Shown piece by piece: positions 62,360 to 64,000 of a DNA stretch of 64,000 bases. The position numbers and the translations under genes were made by a program. Source of the stretch: Fidelibacterota bacterium (GTDB lineage Bacteria > Fidelibacterota > UBA8477 > JABMPR01); NCBI GenBank assembly GCA_018673925.1, contig JABHBL010000004.1:1-64000 (forward strand), written 5' to 3'. The first letter of the stretch is position 1. Each line of letters starts with the position of its first letter. The notes below the pieces were generated by a model that was not told the origin of the DNA, made no database searches, and was given only the letters and a program-made list of their open reading frames with translations.

Positions 62360-64000
62360 ATGGAAAAAGCCATGTATGTTGAAATTGTTTTTCCCCTGAG
62401 TCTTGATCAGGCCTTTACCTATTCGGTTCCAGAAGAACTGAACGATGTCGTTCAAGTTGGCCAACGCGTGATTGCTTCCCTTGGTCGACGAAAACAACAG
62501 GGCATGATCATAGGTGTCAAGTCAGAACCACCGGCAGACTTTACCGGCAAATTAAAAAGTTTCGAAAATATCGTAGATCCAGTACCGGTTTTTGATCTAC
62601 ACCTCATCAATCTTCTTAAATGGATGAGCCGCTACTATTTCACACCCCTGGGTAAGGTGATCCAATCCGCCATACCGTCTGATGCTCGCATGAAAAAAGA
62701 AGTCATTATTCAGCCCACGGCTCTCTTGCATGGAACAGATGAGTTCAGTAAATTTTTAAAAGTGAAAGGCCTCGTTCGGCTTTCAACCCTGAAAAGAAAA
62801 TTCGGTGCAGACATTGCCGTAAACCAGGTCGCCCGTCTGCAAAGGCAAGGTCTTCTGGAGCTTGAGAATGAATTTGAATTCAAAGGGAAAAGGGCCTCGA
62901 GCTACCTTGTTATTCCAGATCTTGGGCGGGATTCAGAAATTCCCACTAATGCTCGAGCCCAGCAAAAAGCTTTTGATATTCTCAATGACTTTCCAGATGG
63001 TATTCCCCTGGATAAGCTACGGGATGACTATGAAGTATACCGGCCCATCATCCACAAGCTGGCTGATCGTGGCCTGGTGACTTTACAGGAAATTGAACCT
63101 GATATAGACCCCCTGAAGGACTATCATCGACCACCACCGAAGACAGTTGAACTGAACCACGAGCAGAGCATTGCACTCAATGAGGTGACTCGCTCTCTGG
63201 ATGATCGTGTATTCACACCCTATCTGCTTTTTGGTGTTGCAGGGAGTGGGAAAACGGAAGTCTATTTAAATGCTGCCGCCCATACTCTTCAACAGGGACG
63301 TTCTGTCATTGTCCTGGTGCCTGAAATCGCTCTTGCTCCTCAAATTGCCTATCGCTTTCAATCGCGCTTCGGAAACATTGTAGCTCTTTGGCATTCAGGC
63401 CTCAAAGGAGCCGAACGGCTGTGGACCTGGCAGCAAATTCAGCAGAACAAATTTACCATAGTAGTGGGCGCCAGATCGGCGGTTTTAACACCCCTAAAAG
63501 ACCTGGGTCTCATCATTGTAGATGAAGAACAGGAGAACAGCTATAAGCAACAGGACAATGAGCCTCGTTATCATGCTCGCGATGTAGCTCTGGTACGCGG
63601 TCAGGAAGAAAAAGCAGTTGTATTATTGGGATCAGCGACGCCGTCACTTGAAACCTATTACAATTTGACGACCAATCGCTATAAAGGACTCCATATCACC
63701 AAACGGTGGGAGAAAGCCAAACCGCCCCTGGTCGATCTCATAGATATGGGGGTTGAGCGGGATGAAACTCGTGATTATTCCAACCCCTTCTCCAGAAAAC
63801 TTGTTGATGCCATCAGAGAGACTTTGGAGCAAGATAAACAGGTCATTTTATTTCAAAATCGACGTGGCTATGCACCAGTCATTACCTGTAAAGATTGCAA
63901 CTGGACCATGGCCTGCCCACATGATGATATGTCGCTGACCTATCATAAAATTGGCAATAAGATGCGTTGCCACTTTTGTGATTTTGAAGCGCCCACTCCT
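62360..64000 (+). CDS. priA: Primosomal protein N' (PriA), 3' end missing
   Basis: The frame runs from ATG 62360 (or ATG 62372) to the end of the window, 547 codons; the C-terminal part is missing. The N-terminal 3'-DNA-binding domain has VEIVFPLSLDQAFTYSVPEE, RVIASLGRRKQQGMIIGV and LNLLKWMSRYYFTPLG-like sequence. The helicase core shows Walker A GVAGSGKTEVYL, VLVPEIALAPQI, TIVVGARSAVLTPLKDLGLI with the box DEEQ (DEEH in most PriA), and GSATPSLETY. Zinc-binding Cys begin at TCKDCNWTMACPHDD and CHFCDF. It restarts collapsed replication forks. Confidence 0.96.
   Translation, partial: MEKAMYVEIVFPLSLDQAFTYSVPEELNDVVQVGQRVIASLGRRKQQGMIIGVKSEPPADFTGKLKSFENIVDPVPVFDLHLINLLKWMSRYYFTPLGKVIQSAIPSDARMKKEVIIQPTALLHGTDEFSKFLKVKGLVRLSTLKRKFGADIAVNQVARLQRQGLLELENEFEFKGKRASSYLVIPDLGRDSEIPTNARAQQKAFDILNDFPDGIPLDKLRDDYEVYRPIIHKLADRGLVTLQEIEPDIDPLKDYHRPPPKTVELNHEQSIALNEVTRSLDDRVFTPYLLFGVAGSGKTEVYLNAAAHTLQQGRSVIVLVPEIALAPQIAYRFQSRFGNIVALWHSGLKGAERLWTWQQIQQNKFTIVVGARSAVLTPLKDLGLIIVDEEQENSYKQQDNEPRYHARDVALVRGQEEKAVVLLGSATPSLETYYNLTTNRYKGLHITKRWEKAKPPLVDLIDMGVERDETRDYSNPFSRKLVDAIRETLEQDKQVILFQNRRGYAPVITCKDCNWTMACPHDDMSLTYHKIGNKMRCHFCDFEAPTP

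Overview
This window looks like a chromosomal segment of a Gram-negative bacterium of the FCB superphylum, in the area of Marinimicrobia, Calditrichota or Ignavibacteria. The evidence is a Por (type IX) secretion C-terminal sorting domain with a YPNPFN motif, an OstA/LptD-type outer-membrane protein, a TonB-dependent receptor with a carboxypeptidase-like N-terminal domain, many lipoproteins, and Rnf genes in the order CDGEAB. The assignment is inference; there is no rRNA gene to settle it. I see no tRNA, rRNA, CRISPR array, prophage or insertion sequence.

Layout. 1-3412 (+): tail of a secreted T9SS cargo protein, a small membrane protein, an MFS transporter and a LEA14-like protein. 3462-10227 (+): a bacterial microcompartment (BMC) operon with its own SorC/DeoR-type regulator and operator, an RpiB-DeoC fusion enzyme, a CoA-acylating aldehyde dehydrogenase and six shell proteins (two BMC-T, one BMC-H, three BMC-P). 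It resembles the BMC loci catalogued as sugar-phosphate utilising. 10401-18615: rlmD, a GH3 glycosidase, an exported ADP-ribosylglycohydrolase-like lipoprotein, an AlkD-like protein, and LemA with a TPM-domain partner. 18723-27366 (-): TonB receptor, then rnfCDGEAB-rseC-SGNH hydrolase. 27692-34645: assorted envelope and lipoprotein genes and an ArsR regulator with two short reading frames downstream. 34876-40663 (+): rarA, an lptD-like gene and upp.

40769-49307 (-) is the most unusual region. Eight tightly packed genes follow one good promoter: four exported envelope proteins (two lipoproteins, two proteins with ordinary signal peptides; three of the four carry TPRs and one of these also a predicted barrel), then MotA, MotB, a shortened FliF-like ring protein with a very long coiled coil and a FliG-binding-type tail, and a FliG-like rotor protein. 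No flagellar rod, hook, filament, export or FliM/FliN gene lies nearby. I read it as a candidate non-flagellar, ion-driven rotary machine spanning the envelope.

49555-60310 (-): Nudix hydrolase, methyltransferase, ssb, an unknown gene, divIVA-like, yggS, gyrA, gyrB, dciA, recF, dnaN, the replication and gyrase cluster typical of the origin region, though no dnaA is in the window. 60610-64000 (+): a membrane protein, a WG-repeat protein and the first 547 codons of priA.

A family of intergenic hairpin repeats recurs about a dozen times. A shared core (CTTCGA..AGC.TCAG or its complement) sits inside stems whose sequence mostly differs from copy to copy, and most of the larger gaps inside the BMC operon hold one or more.
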